Position numbers and translations under genes: made by a program | DNA from: Candidatus Ozemibacter sibiricus | GTDB lineage: Bacteria > Muiribacteriota > Ozemobacteria > Ozemobacterales > Ozemobacteraceae | Assembly (NCBI GenBank): GCA_003327425.1 | Contig: QOQW01000002.1 | Location: forward strand, 124,001 to 188,000 | Direction: 5' to 3' | Length of the DNA: 64,000 bases | Shown: one piece after another, positions 24,440 through 34,821 of the stretch | How positions within the stretch are numbered: the stretch's first letter is position 1 | Layout of the letters: every line of letters starts with the position of its first letter | The notes under the pieces: model-generated | What the model was told of the DNA's origin: nothing | Seen by the model: only the letters and a program-made list of their open reading frames with translations | Database searches by the model: none

Positions 24440-24468
24440 ATGGTAGCCGAACCGGGAGGAATTCACAA
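24440..24468 (-). promoter_or_regulatory. Promoter of the epimerase gene
   Basis: Reverse strand: TTGTGA, 17-base spacer, TACCAT, ending 33 bases before the ATG. Its -35 overlaps the region where the -35 of the divergent iorA promoter must lie. Confidence 0.55.
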
Positions 24469-24484
24469 GGGCGGCCGGTCGATA

Positions 24485-24493
24485 TGCTATAAT
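24485..24493 (+). promoter_or_regulatory. Extended -10 promoter of the ior-znu operon
   Basis: TGcTATAAT, a perfect extended -10, 53 bases before the iorA ATG. The -35 is poor (TTCACA at 24462-24467 would need a 20-base spacer), typical for extended -10 promoters. Confidence 0.65.
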
Positions 24494-24545
24494 CGCCACG
24501 TTTCCGCCCTTCAGCAACGCACACAGGAAAGGAACGACTGCCGAC

Positions 24546-26333
24546 ATGGAACCCACCACCTCGCCCGGCCGGGCCGTCCTGTCCGGGAATGCCGCGATCG
24601 CCCGCGGCGCCTGGGAGGCCGGGGTCCGCTTCGCTGCGGCCTACCCGGGCACCCCCTCCACCGAGATCCTCGAACACTGCGGGACCTATCCCGAGATCGA
24701 CGCCCAGTGGGCGGTCAACGAGAAGACCGCGCTCGAAACCGCCCTGGGCGCCTGTTACGGCGGGGCCCGCGCCCTCTGCGCCCAGAAGCACGTCGGTCTC
24801 AACGTCGCCGCCGACCCCTTCTTCACCGCCTCCTATACCGGGGTGAACGGCGGCTTCGTCATCGTCAGCGCCGACGATCCCGGCATGCACAGCTCGCAGA
24901 ACGAGCAGGACAACCGCTTCTACGCTCGCATGGCCAAGGTGCCGCTGTTCGAGCCCAGCAGCAGTCAGGAGGCGAAAGACATGACCGCCGCCGCCTTCCT
25001 GCTCAGCGAGCAGTTCGATACGCCGGTCCTGCTGCGCACCACCACGCGCATCTCCCATTCCGAAGGCATCGTCACGCTCGGCCCCCGCCAGGAAGCCCCG
25101 GCCCGCGAGTTCACCCGCAACATGGCCAAATACTGTGTCCTGCCTTCGAATGCCCGTCAGCTCCATGTTAAAGTCGAGGAGCGGATGAAGGCCCTGGAGG
25201 ACTGGGCCTGCACCTGCCCCTGGAACCGCATCGAGAAGGGCGACCCGGCGGTCGGCATCATCACCTCGGGCATCAGCTACGCCTACGCCCGCGAGGTCTT
25301 TCCCCAGGCCAGCTATCTGAAGCTCGGCTTCACCAACCCCTTCCCCGCGAAGCTGGTGCGCGAGTTCGCCGCCACCGTCAAGACCCTGATCGTCATCGAA
25401 GAGAACGATCCCTTCCTCGAAGAGAAGGTGCGCGCCCTCGGGCTGGCCTGCATCGGCAAAGATCGCATCCCCATCTGCGGGGAACTGAACCCCGACATCC
25501 TGGCCCGCGCGCTGCCGGAATTCACCGTGGCCCCGCCCCCCGCCCGCGTCACCATGCCGTCGGTCGAGATCCCGGTGCGGCCGCCGGTGCTCTGCCCGGG
25601 CTGCCCCCATCGCGGCGTCTTCTTCCTGCTGCGCAAGCTCGACGTGCATGTCACCGGCGACATCGGCTGCTACAGCCTCGGCGCGCTGCCGCCCCACCAT
25701 GCCATGCACACCATCGTCTGCATGGGCGCGGCCATCACCAACGCCCTCGGCATCGAGAAGGCGATGCATGAAAAGGTCCATGGCAAGCTGGTGGCCGTGC
25801 TCGGCGAGTCGACCTTCATCCATTCGGGCATCACCGGCCTGATCGACACCGTCTACAACCAGGGCCGCCACCTCACCATCATCCTCGACAATTCGATCAC
25901 GGCCATGACCGGCCACCAGCACAATCCGGCCAGCGGCTACACCTTGAAAGGGAAGCCCACGCATCGGCTCAACCTCGCGAAGATCTGCGAGGCCGCCGGC
26001 GTCAAGCACGTCACCACCGTCGATCCCTTCGACCTCAAGGCGCTCGAAGCCGCCATCAAAGAAGGCCTGGCCGCTCCCGAGCCCTCGGTGCTGATCACCA
26101 AGCGCCCCTGCATCCTGCTCAAGGGTTACAAACCCGAGCAGCATGTCGTCCGCCTCAATCGCGTCAAGTGCGTCAAGTGCGGCCAATGCTGGAAGGCCGG
26201 CTGTCCCGCCATCGAGCGCGACCCGGTCGACGGCAAGACGGTCATCAACGCCACCCTGTGCGTCCACTGCGGGGTCTGCGCCCGCATCTGCCGCCCCGGC
26301 GCCATCACCCAGGACAATGGAGGCCAGTCATGA
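24546..26333 (+). CDS. iorA: Indolepyruvate:ferredoxin oxidoreductase, alpha subunit
   Basis: 595 residues, full length. The N-terminal pyrimidine-binding part ([31 protein letters not shown]) and the thiamine-pyrophosphate part ([24 protein letters not shown]) are both present, and the C-terminus carries two ferredoxin clusters, [12 protein letters not shown] and [11 protein letters not shown]. IorA with IorB oxidatively decarboxylates aryl pyruvates from aromatic amino acid breakdown to aryl-acetyl-CoA, reducing ferredoxin; the enzyme is oxygen-sensitive, pointing to an anaerobic lifestyle. The stop overlaps iorB (ATGA). First gene of a five-gene operon. Confidence 0.93.
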   Translation: MEPTTSPGRAVLSGNAAIARGAWEAGVRFAAAYPGTPSTEILEHCGTYPEIDAQWAVNEKTALETALGACYGGARALCAQKHVGLNVAADPFFTASYTGVNGGFVIVSADDPGMHSSQNEQDNRFYARMAKVPLFEPSSSQEAKDMTAAAFLLSEQFDTPVLLRTTTRISHSEGIVTLGPRQEAPAREFTRNMAKYCVLPSNARQLHVKVEERMKALEDWACTCPWNRIEKGDPAVGIITSGISYAYAREVFPQASYLKLGFTNPFPAKLVREFAATVKTLIVIEENDPFLEEKVRALGLACIGKDRIPICGELNPDILARALPEFTVAPPPARVTMPSVEIPVRPPVLCPGCPHRGVFFLLRKLDVHVTGDIGCYSLGALPPHHAMHTIVCMGAAITNALGIEKAMHEKVHGKLVAVLGESTFIHSGITGLIDTVYNQGRHLTIILDNSITAMTGHQHNPASGYTLKGKPTHRLNLAKICEAAGVKHVTTVDPFDLKALEAAIKEGLAAPEPSVLITKRPCILLKGYKPEQHVVRLNRVKCVKCGQCWKAGCPAIERDPVDGKTVINATLCVHCGVCARICRPGAITQDNGGQS

Positions 26334-26905
26334 TCACGAACATCCTGCTCTGCGGCGTCGGCGGCCAGGGCACCCTGCTGGCCAGCAATCTGCTGGCCGA
26401 GTGCACCATGCGCGCCGGCTTCGACGTCAAGAAATCCGAGGTCCATGGCATGGCCCAGCGCGGCGGCAGCGTCGTCAGCCACGTCCGCTTCGGGCCGGCC
26501 ATCCATGCTCCGCTCATCCGGCAGGGCGAAGCCGACATCCTGCTGGCCTTCGAGGAACTCGAAGCCCTGCGCTGGGCGGAATACCTCAAGCCGAACGGCC
26601 TCGTGCTGGTCAACCGCCAGCGCATCCTCCCCATGTCGGTTTCGGCGGGTTCGTCGGTCTACCCCACCGAGATCATCAGCCTGCTCGAGAAGCTGCCGGC
26701 CAGGGTCCGCGCCGTGCCGGCCCTCGACATCGCCAAGGAGCTGGGCAATCAGAAATGCGTCAACGTCGTGCTGCTCGGCGTGCTGGCCCGCCAGTTGCCG
26801 GCCATCGACCGCCCCACCTGGGATGCCGCCCTGCGCGAGCGCATCCCGGCCAAGCTCCTCGATCTCAACGTCAAAGCCTTCGAGCGAGGCTGGAACGCCG
26901 CATGA
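26330..26905 (+). CDS. iorB: Indolepyruvate:ferredoxin oxidoreductase, beta subunit
   Basis: 191 residues. LLCGVGGQGTLLASNLLAE at the start and KKSEVHGMAQRGGSVVSHVR are the conserved segments of the IorB/gamma-type subunit of 2-oxoacid:ferredoxin oxidoreductases. It completes the IorA active site. The ATG at 26330 overlaps the iorA stop and has GGAGG upstream; an in-frame ATG at 26168 is inside iorA and was rejected. The stop overlaps the znuA-like start (ATGA), so enzyme and metal transporter are translated together. Confidence 0.92.
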   Translation: MITNILLCGVGGQGTLLASNLLAECTMRAGFDVKKSEVHGMAQRGGSVVSHVRFGPAIHAPLIRQGEADILLAFEELEALRWAEYLKPNGLVLVNRQRILPMSVSAGSSVYPTEIISLLEKLPARVRAVPALDIAKELGNQKCVNVVLLGVLARQLPAIDRPTWDAALRERIPAKLLDLNVKAFERGWNAA

Positions 26906-27912
26906 CGCCCTTGTTTCCGCCGGCCGGGCCGGCCCCGCGCGCCCTCGGCTTGCTCCTGGTCCCCGTCCTGGTCCTGGCGCTGGCCGTCGCCCGGCCGGCG
27001 GGCGGCACCCCGCCGACCACCACACCGACCTCCTCGCCCTCGACCTCGCTCGGTGCCGACAGCCGCGTTCTGTGCACCGTCTTCCCCGTCTATGCCCTGA
27101 CCCGGGAACTGCTCGCCGGCACGCCCATCGCGGTCGATCTGCTGCTGCCCGCCGGCCTCGGCTGCCCGCATTCCTATTCGCTGACGCCCACCGATCTGCA
27201 GACCATCGCCAAGGCCAGTTGTCTGATCTGCCTGGGGCTGGGGTTCGAGCCGTTCCTGGAGCGCATCACCCGGGAATATCCTGTGCCGGTCTTGCGCAGC
27301 GCCGAAGGCTTTCCGGTGCTTTCCAGCGTGGTCGCCCACGGCGACCATGCTCATGAGCAGGCCAACGCCCATCTGTTCACCACGCCGGCAGGGCTGAAGC
27401 ACCTGACGGAGCGTATCGCCGGCTTCCTGCAGGAACGCTGGGCGATCCATCGCGACCTCATCGGGGCCAATGCCCAGCGGCTCCTGGCGACCTTCGCCGA
27501 CCTCGACACCGCCTGGCAGGAAGCCCGCCGGCGGGGCGAGGGCACGCCGGTCCTGCTCGCCCAGGATTCCCTCGACTACATCGCACGCGATCTCGGCCTG
27601 CGGGTGGTCGGACGGGTAGGCGGCGGCGAAGGCGCCTCTCTGTCGGCCGGGGAGATGGTGGTCCTGATCAAAACGATTCGGGAACAACGCCCCGTCGCCA
27701 TCGTCGTCGATGCCCAGGCGCGGGTCCCGGCCGCCGAAACGCTGGCGAACGAGACCGGGCTGCCCCTTGTCGCCCTCGACACGCTGGCCCGCGGCCCGGA
27801 CCCCTTGCCTTCGGGCTATCTGGCCTCGACCTTGCGGCGGACGCTGGACCAACTGCAGACCTTCTTCCCCGCCGAGGCCACCGGGTCCGCTCCCCTCCAG
27901 GAGTTTCGGTGA
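26902..27912 (+). CDS. Zn/Mn ABC transporter substrate-binding protein (ZnuA/TroA family)
   Basis: 336 residues. A hydrophobic export segment (about 13-35) precedes a cluster A-I binding protein. Metal ligands can be placed: His in GCPHSYSLTPTD, His in NAHLFTTP, and Asp in IVVDAQARVPAAETLA. The third His of the family (usually in an FHDAF-like motif) is replaced by Gln in LLAQDSLDY. Only a short HGDHAHEQ stretch represents the His-rich loop of zinc-specific members. It should capture zinc or manganese in the periplasm for the ZnuC/ZnuB pair that follows. The start overlaps the iorB stop and the end overlaps the ATPase gene. The missing ligand makes the metal uncertain. Confidence 0.82.
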   Translation: MTPLFPPAGPAPRALGLLLVPVLVLALAVARPAGGTPPTTTPTSSPSTSLGADSRVLCTVFPVYALTRELLAGTPIAVDLLLPAGLGCPHSYSLTPTDLQTIAKASCLICLGLGFEPFLERITREYPVPVLRSAEGFPVLSSVVAHGDHAHEQANAHLFTTPAGLKHLTERIAGFLQERWAIHRDLIGANAQRLLATFADLDTAWQEARRRGEGTPVLLAQDSLDYIARDLGLRVVGRVGGGEGASLSAGEMVVLIKTIREQRPVAIVVDAQARVPAAETLANETGLPLVALDTLARGPDPLPSGYLASTLRRTLDQLQTFFPAEATGSAPLQEFR

Positions 27913-28805
27913 TGGATACGCCCCAGGGGAGGGAGCCTGCCAGCCAACCGCTCCCCCCGACCTCAGGCGGGAATGACGGCCCGTCGGCCAGCTCGGCGCC
28001 CCTCGCCCCCGCGCTGCGCCTTCAGGATGTCTCCGTCACGCTGGGCGGGGTTTCCATCCTGGAACATGTCGATGCCACCATCGCCCGCGGCCAGACCACC
28101 GCCATCATCGGCCCGAATGGCGCCGGCAAGACCACGTTGCTGCAGACCATCCTCGGCGTCCTGCCCTACACCGGCCGCATCGAGTTCCTCGACCCCGCCG
28201 GCCGGCCGACGCCGCCCCGGCTGGGCTACGTGCCGCAATTGCTCAACATCGACCGCCAGGCCGCCCTCTCGGTCGTCGAGTTCATGGCCCTCGATACCCA
28301 GATCCGGCCGGTCTGGCTGGGCATCTCCGAGGAAGTCCGCGAGACCGCGGCCCGGGCGCTCGACCGACTCGAAGCCCGCCACCTGCTCGATCGGCCCCTC
28401 GGCCGGCTCTCCGGCGGGGAACTGCAGCGGGTGCTGCTCGCCGCCGCCCTCCACCGCCAGCCCGAGGTGATCCTGCTCGATGAGCCGGTGTCGGGGGTCG
28501 ATGTGGCCGGCGGGCACCTGTTCTGCGACATCCTGGCCGACCTCGCCCACGACCGCCAGCTGACCATCCTGATGGTCAGCCATGACCTGTCGGTCGTCAC
28601 CCAGCATGCCTCCTATGTGCTCTGCCTCAACCGCACCATCACCTGTCAGGGCGCGGCCATCGAGGTCCTCACCTCCGAACGGTTGCTCGACCTGTTCGGC
28701 CAGCACTCCGGTCTCTACCACCATACCCCGCATCGGGCCGAGCACCAATGCAGCCATCACCACCGCCCGACCCACCCTCCCCCTTCCCCCGCCGCCCATG
28801 CGTGA
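27909..28805 (+). CDS. Metal ABC transporter ATPase (ZnuC-like) with His-rich tail
   Basis: 298 residues. Complete ABC ATPase: Walker [11 protein letters not shown]-loop YVPQ, signature LSGGELQR, Walker B ILLDEP and switch His in VSHD, arranged as in ZnuC/TroB. The last ~30 residues carry nine His and one Cys (including YHH, EHQCSHHH and PTH), which is unusual for the ATPase and could bind the transported metal in the cytosol. The start may be the GTG at 27909 (GTGA overlap with the previous stop) or the next codon, ATG at 27912; GGAG lies 5 and 8 bases upstream respectively. It drives metal import with the permease that overlaps its end. Confidence 0.87.
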   Translation: MMDTPQGREPASQPLPPTSGGNDGPSASSAPLAPALRLQDVSVTLGGVSILEHVDATIARGQTTAIIGPNGAGKTTLLQTILGVLPYTGRIEFLDPAGRPTPPRLGYVPQLLNIDRQAALSVVEFMALDTQIRPVWLGISEEVRETAARALDRLEARHLLDRPLGRLSGGELQRVLLAAALHRQPEVILLDEPVSGVDVAGGHLFCDILADLAHDRQLTILMVSHDLSVVTQHASYVLCLNRTITCQGAAIEVLTSERLLDLFGQHSGLYHHTPHRAEHQCSHHHRPTHPPPSPAAHA

Positions 28806-29698
28806 CCACCGCCCCCGCCTCTCCTCCCGACCGGCTCGCCGGCCGGCGATGCGCCATGGCTGAATCCCTGCTCCCTCCGTTGTACGGCCTGCTGGCGCGG
28901 CTGCCCTTCGAGGTCCTGCAACTGGCCTTCCTGCAGCGGGCGGTCAGCGCCGCGGCCTGTCTCGCCGTGGTCTGCGCCCTGCTCGGGGTGCTGGTGGTGC
29001 AGTTCCGGATGGCCTTCTTTTCGGATGCCGTCTCCCATTCCGCCTTCACCGGCATCGCCCTCGGTCTGCTGCTGGGCGTCGATCCCTGGCTTTCCGTGCT
29101 GGCCTTCGGCGTCGGCATCGGCATGCTGGCGGTGCGGTTGCGACGGCAGGCCGACCTCGCCATGGATACCGCCCTGGGCGTGCTGTTCTCGGCCACCATC
29201 GCCCTCGGGCTGGCCATCATCAGCGCCCGCAAAGAGCTGGCGCGCGTCCTGCCCGGCTTCCTCTACGGCGATATCCTCGCCCTCACCGACCGCGACCTGC
29301 TCTGGATCATCCTCCTGACCGTCGCCGAGATCGGCTTCCTGCTGCGGTTCTTCAACCAGCTGCTGTTCGTCAGCCTGCATGACCATCTCGCCCGGTCGGC
29401 GGGGGTGCCCGCCCAGACCCTCGAAATGGCCTTCGCCGCCGCGCTCGCCCTGCTGGTCGGCTTCGCCATCAAGATCGTCGGCCTGTTGCTGGTCACCGCC
29501 CTGCTGGTCATCCCGGCCGCCACCGCCCGGAACCTGGCCGGCACGATCCGCGGCCAGGTCTGGCTGTCGGTCGGCCTGTCGCTGCTGGCGACGATCGCCG
29601 GGCTCATCACCTCGTTGCACTTCGATGCCGCCCCGGGCGCCGCCATCATCCTGTGGGCAGCCGGCCTGTTCGGCCTGTCGTTGCTGCGACCCCGCTGA
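28802..29698 (+). CDS. Metal ABC transporter permease (ZnuB-like)
   Basis: 298 residues from the GTG at 28802, which overlaps the previous stop in the same GTGA manner as the other joints of the operon; the ATG at 28856 is an alternative and begins nearer the first membrane helix. Eight or nine hydrophobic helices and conserved FSDAVSHSAFTG and FAIKIVGLLLVTALLVIPAATA segments identify the ABC-3 family permease of zinc/manganese importers. It forms the membrane channel for the preceding binding protein and ATPase. Last gene of the ior-znu operon; a CCCTCC/GGAGGG hairpin downstream lacks a T-tract. Confidence 0.87.
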   Translation: MTTAPASPPDRLAGRRCAMAESLLPPLYGLLARLPFEVLQLAFLQRAVSAAACLAVVCALLGVLVVQFRMAFFSDAVSHSAFTGIALGLLLGVDPWLSVLAFGVGIGMLAVRLRRQADLAMDTALGVLFSATIALGLAIISARKELARVLPGFLYGDILALTDRDLLWIILLTVAEIGFLLRFFNQLLFVSLHDHLARSAGVPAQTLEMAFAAALALLVGFAIKIVGLLLVTALLVIPAATARNLAGTIRGQVWLSVGLSLLATIAGLITSLHFDAAPGAAIILWAAGLFGLSLLRPR

Positions 29699-29823
29699 AG
29701 ATTTGTCGTTGGCCCCCTCCTTCCCGCCTTGGAGGGTGATTGATCCCTGGCTTGGGCATGGGCAATGGCTTCCAGGCTTCGAAGGCGCCCGCTCAAATCT
29801 CGCCGGGCGAACGTCGCAACCGT

Positions 29824-32106
29824 TCAGGCGGCGGTCGGAGTCTGCAGGCGTTCCAGCAGTTCGCGCAGGGTCTTGAGCCCGGCCGCGCCGGGCGGCACGG
29901 CCTGCAAGGCGTTCTTGACCACGTCCCGCGCCTGGTCTTTCTTCCCCTGCCTGATGAGGATCAGCGCCCAGTTGTAGTAGACGCCGGGGTCGCGGGGATC
30001 GGCCTGGACCGAGGCCTCGTAGGCAGCCAACGCCTTCTCGTACTGGCCGGTCTTCTGATAGGCGAAGCCGAGATTGGCCAGCACCCGAGCGGGCGCCTTC
30101 TGGTAGCGTCGGCCTTCCTCATACTGCGCGATGGCCTCTTCCCATTTGTTTTCCTTGAGCAGCAGGTTGGCCAGATTGAACCGGATCGACGACAGGTCGG
30201 GCTGGATCTTCAGCGCCTGTCGGAAGTAGTGCATGGCCTCTTGCAGACGCCCCGTGCGGAAACAGGCGATCCCCATGTTGCTGTAGGCCTGCACATGGAA
30301 GGGATCGAGCTCGACGACCTTCTTGAAGGCATCGATGGCGGCATCGAATCGGCTCAGCTGCAGATTCAGGTTGCCCAGGAAGAAATTGGCCATCAGATCG
30401 AAGGGGAACTGGGCCACATACGCCGTGACCCCATCCAGGGCTTCTTTGAAGCGGCCCGCGTTGTAGTGCGCCAGGAAGGCTTCCCGCATCGCTTCCTTTC
30501 CCACCGGCTTGCGAACCTCGGGAACGGCCGCATTGGGCGGCCTGGCCACGGCGGTCGCTCCTCTGGCGGCGGGGGCGGCCGCCGGCGGCTGCACTTTGAC
30601 CGTGGTCAACGACGATTTGAGCGGTTCGAGCAAGGGCGAGACCTCGAGTTCCTTCAGGGCCAACCCGATCTGCCCGAGGGCATAGATGGCCGACAGGCGG
30701 GTGGCGGTCTCCTTGTCCTGCAGCATCTTCTCCAGATCCCCCAGCACCGCCACATCGCCGATCCGGAACAGCGCCTTGGCGGCATTCGATCGCGTGCGAT
30801 TGTCGGGATCGGCCAGCATCGGCCGCAGCAACAGCCCGGCCGCTTCCCCCAGCAGGTTTTCCAGCGATTCGACCGCGTTGGCCCGCACCCGCGAGTCGCG
30901 GTCGCGCAACGACGCCTGCAGCAGGGGCACCGCGGCCTGATCGCCGATGGCCCCCAGCGCCGTCACGATGGCGGAGCGGATCTTGAAGTTGCGTTCGGTG
31001 GCGAAAATGCGCCCCAGGCTGGCCACCGCCGCCACCGCCTTGATCTTGCCCAGGGTCTGCACCGCCTGCAAACGGACGAAGGGGGTCGGGTCGTCGAGCA
31101 GGTGGATCAGCACATCGGTCTGACGGTCGGTGGCCCGCGCCGCCAGAGCGCGGGCGGCGTTCTTCTTGACATCGCCGTCCTCATCCTTCAGCAGGTCGAC
31201 GATCAGCGTGAGGGCCTGCGGATAATCGATGGTCGCCAGCACATACCCCAGGGTGGCGCGCACCCATTTGTCGGGATCCTGCCGCATCGGCTCGATGATC
31301 GGACGCAGATCGAGCAGCTTGAGCGCCGCCACCGTGACGATGGTATTGCCGCGCACGCGGTTGTTGGCATGCTTGAGGAACGGCTGGATCAAATTCAGCA
31401 TCTTTTCCTTGGGCAGGTCGAGCCGCCGCAAGGCCTCGATGGCATTGGCCTTGACCCGGTCGTCGGGATCGCGCAACGCCTTGGTCAGGGTCGGCACGGC
31501 GGTCAGATCCTTCAGCTCGCCGAGGGCGGTGATGATGGCGGCCCGTTTGCGTTCGTTGCCCTCCTTCAAGTAGAAGGCGACGAGCGGATTGGTGGCCCGG
31601 TGATCGCCGATCCGCGACAAGGCCTCGACCACCGACAGGAAGATCCATTCGTTGGCCTCGCCCAGACAGCCGAGCAAGTGCGAGACCGCCGCCGGATCGC
31701 GCTGGCGCCCCAGCGCGGCGATGCTGTGGAACCGCACATTGGGGTCGGGATCGGACAGACCGCTGATCAGGCAGGCCACCGCCTTGGGATCCTTGAAGGC
31801 GCCCAGGGCGGCGCAGATGTTGGGCCGGACCTCGCGATCGGCCTGGTTGAAGGCCTCGATCAGAGGAGGCAAGGCCGTCGGATCACCGATCTCGGCCAGG
31901 GCGAGCGGCATCTGCTCGTCCTGCTTCTCCTTCATCAGGGCCTCGACCAGGGGCGCCACCGCCTCGGGGTCGGCGATCTGGCCCAGGGCGCGGGCGGCCT
32001 CCCCGCGCACATGCGGATCCTGGTTGCCGAGGAAGCCGATCAGCCGCCTCGTGCACGGTTTGAGGAGCCACAACCCTCGGCTCCGAAGATCGGTACCACC
32101 TGCCAC
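29824..32106 (-). CDS. HEAT-repeat and TPR scaffold protein
   Basis: 760 residues. Residues ~10-495 consist of about 15 HEAT/PBS-lyase-like repeats of ~31 residues (typical unit: DPDPNVRFHSIAALGRQRD). After a Pro/Ala-rich linker come five to six TPR units (~560-750). Both repeat types make protein-binding solenoids; no catalytic motif is seen and there is no signal peptide, so a cytosolic scaffold is likely. A TTG at 32175 would give 23 more residues, but GGAGG lies exactly 8 bases before the GTG at 32106, which was chosen. It lies downstream of typA on the same strand with 260 bases between. Confidence 0.8.
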   Translation of the reverse strand: MAGGTDLRSRGLWLLKPCTRRLIGFLGNQDPHVRGEAARALGQIADPEAVAPLVEALMKEKQDEQMPLALAEIGDPTALPPLIEAFNQADREVRPNICAALGAFKDPKAVACLISGLSDPDPNVRFHSIAALGRQRDPAAVSHLLGCLGEANEWIFLSVVEALSRIGDHRATNPLVAFYLKEGNERKRAAIITALGELKDLTAVPTLTKALRDPDDRVKANAIEALRRLDLPKEKMLNLIQPFLKHANNRVRGNTIVTVAALKLLDLRPIIEPMRQDPDKWVRATLGYVLATIDYPQALTLIVDLLKDEDGDVKKNAARALAARATDRQTDVLIHLLDDPTPFVRLQAVQTLGKIKAVAAVASLGRIFATERNFKIRSAIVTALGAIGDQAAVPLLQASLRDRDSRVRANAVESLENLLGEAAGLLLRPMLADPDNRTRSNAAKALFRIGDVAVLGDLEKMLQDKETATRLSAIYALGQIGLALKELEVSPLLEPLKSSLTTVKVQPPAAAPAARGATAVARPPNAAVPEVRKPVGKEAMREAFLAHYNAGRFKEALDGVTAYVAQFPFDLMANFFLGNLNLQLSRFDAAIDAFKKVVELDPFHVQAYSNMGIACFRTGRLQEAMHYFRQALKIQPDLSSIRFNLANLLLKENKWEEAIAQYEEGRRYQKAPARVLANLGFAYQKTGQYEKALAAYEASVQADPRDPGVYYNWALILIRQGKKDQARDVVKNALQAVPPGAAGLKTLRELLERLQTPTAA

Positions 32107-32217
32107 TCGACAATCCTCCACTTCGTCTATCGGCAGGTTGGCATGATTCCGAAAGGGAGATCGCTCCGCCCGCAACGGAGGGCCCCTTCATTCAACAAGT
32201 CGAGGGAAGGGACGTAG

Positions 32218-32245
32218 CGCCCTGGCCTCGGCGAATGCCAGGGCG
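32218..32245. repeat. Perfect 9-bp inverted repeat between typA and the HEAT/TPR gene
   Basis: CGCCCTGGC, ten-base loop, GCCAGGGCG. There is no T-tract on either side, so it is a structured element rather than a standard terminator. The 260-base gap (32107-32366) otherwise holds the repeat at 32309-32332 and no gene that I can support. Confidence 0.4.
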
Positions 32246-32308
32246 GGGTCAGGCGTTGAACGGCTCGGCTCCCCGGCCCGAAGGTCGACCGCGCCGAAGG
32301 CCGGGGGG

Positions 32309-32366
32309 CACCCCCGGCGCTGGGAGGCCACCATCACGAGGCTCCGTCGGGGTGGCGAGCTGGCGG

Positions 32367-32391
<25 letters not shown>
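32309..32391. repeat. Imperfect direct repeat of the typA 3' end
   Basis: The 24 bases 32368-32391, which encode the TypA C-terminus, recur at 32309-32332 with 22 of 24 identical: CACCCCCGGCGCT, three bases, AGGCCACC. The offset is 59 bases. It looks like a small tandem duplication of the gene end. Confidence 0.5.
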
Positions 32392-34190
<1,799 letters not shown>

Positions 34191-34238
34191 GGACGGCTCC
34201 TCGTGAAGGTGGCTGGGGCAGCGGAGGGAGGAGCGCTC

Positions 34239-34267
34239 AGTCTACTCCCCCCTCCGTTCGGAAGCAA
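34239..34267 (-). promoter_or_regulatory. Promoter of typA
   Basis: Reverse strand: TTGCTT, 17-base spacer, TAGACT, ending 48 bases before the GTG. Confidence 0.5.
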
Positions 34268-34278
34268 CTCGGAAAATG

Positions 34279-34317
34279 CCATCCCCCCGGGTCGATGCAT
34301 CCGACCTGGGGGGATGG
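34279..34317 (-). terminator. Long hairpin terminator between the small gene and typA
   Basis: Sixteen-base-pair stem (34279-34294 with 34302-34317) containing one G-T wobble and a seven-base loop. On the reverse strand the stem is followed by CATTTTCC, so it can end transcription of the 88-residue gene. On the forward strand no T-run follows. Confidence 0.6.
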
Positions 34318-34376
34318 TCTGGGCGATCTCTTGATCAGAACATCAGCAAATCAGATCGCCCCAAGATGGGGCAGGG

Positions 34377-34643
34377 TCAGCCCACCTGTCCCATGCGGAG
34401 GCTCTTGACCCCCACCTTCTCGAAATGGACTTTCATCTTGCGAATGCCATCATCGGTGGTACCCACTTCCAGGACTTCGCCGGTATCGTCCCAGATTTTG
34501 TGGTAGATCATTTCCCCTTCTTCGTAGACTTCCGCCTGGTCGTATTCGCGTGGGGCACCCTGTGCAATCTTTTCCTTCTCTTTCTTCCGAGGGGGTTCGG
34601 GTTGCTTGGTTTCGGCCTTTTTGATGGTTTTGGCGCGCGCCAT
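34377..34643 (-). CDS. Small basic protein with a Tudor/DUF3553-like C-terminus
   Basis: 88 residues. The first ~30 are Lys/Pro-rich and probably disordered. The remainder (GEMIYHKIWDDTGEVLEV to VHFEKVGVKSLRM) follows the pattern V-x-H-x-x-x-G-x-V ... V-x-F-x-x-x-G-x-K-x-L seen in DUF3553 and in the C-terminal Tudor-like domain of UvrD helicases, which contacts RNA polymerase. The ATG has AGGAGG 8 bases upstream and a clear promoter; a CTG/ATG seven codons earlier was rejected. It is a monocistronic gene. The domain likeness is by eye and needs a profile search; function is unknown. Confidence 0.65.
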   Translation of the reverse strand: MARAKTIKKAETKQPEPPRKKEKEKIAQGAPREYDQAEVYEEGEMIYHKIWDDTGEVLEVGTTDDGIRKMKVHFEKVGVKSLRMGQVG

Positions 34644-34679
34644 TCGACATTCCTCCTGTGGCATTCAAACAGTTGCAGC

Positions 34680-34708
34680 AAGGTACCACAAAGCCCTCGC
34701 CAAGTCAA
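34680..34708 (-). promoter_or_regulatory. Promoter of the small Tudor-like gene
   Basis: Reverse strand: TTGACT, 17-base spacer, TACCTT preceded by TGg. The -10 context TGTGGTACCTT is the same as upstream of the histidine kinase operon. Confidence 0.65.
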
Positions 34709-34750
34709 TTCCACGCCCGCTTCCGGCCGCCCTCCTCTCCATCCTGTCCA

Positions 34751-34780
34751 TTGACGCCTCCCCTCGTCGGTCGCTATAAT
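34751..34780 (+). promoter_or_regulatory. Strong promoter of the clostripain-like gene
   Basis: TTGACG, 18-base spacer, perfect TATAAT, 41 bases before the ATG at 34822. It is back-to-back with the promoter at 34680-34708. Confidence 0.75.
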
Positions 34781-34821
34781 CGAAGAAACCGTCGACCATT
34801 CGCCCGAAGGGGGGCCATTGC

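Noticed and set aside
24408-26267. 600-codon upstream continuation of the epimerase frame, antisense to iorA
   Set aside because: Low-complexity shadow of iorA; the epimerase has a proper ATG, ribosome-binding site and promoter at 24407-24468.
29715-29736. CCCTCC/GGAGGG hairpin after znuB as a terminator
   Set aside because: Ten-base loop and no T-tract on either strand.
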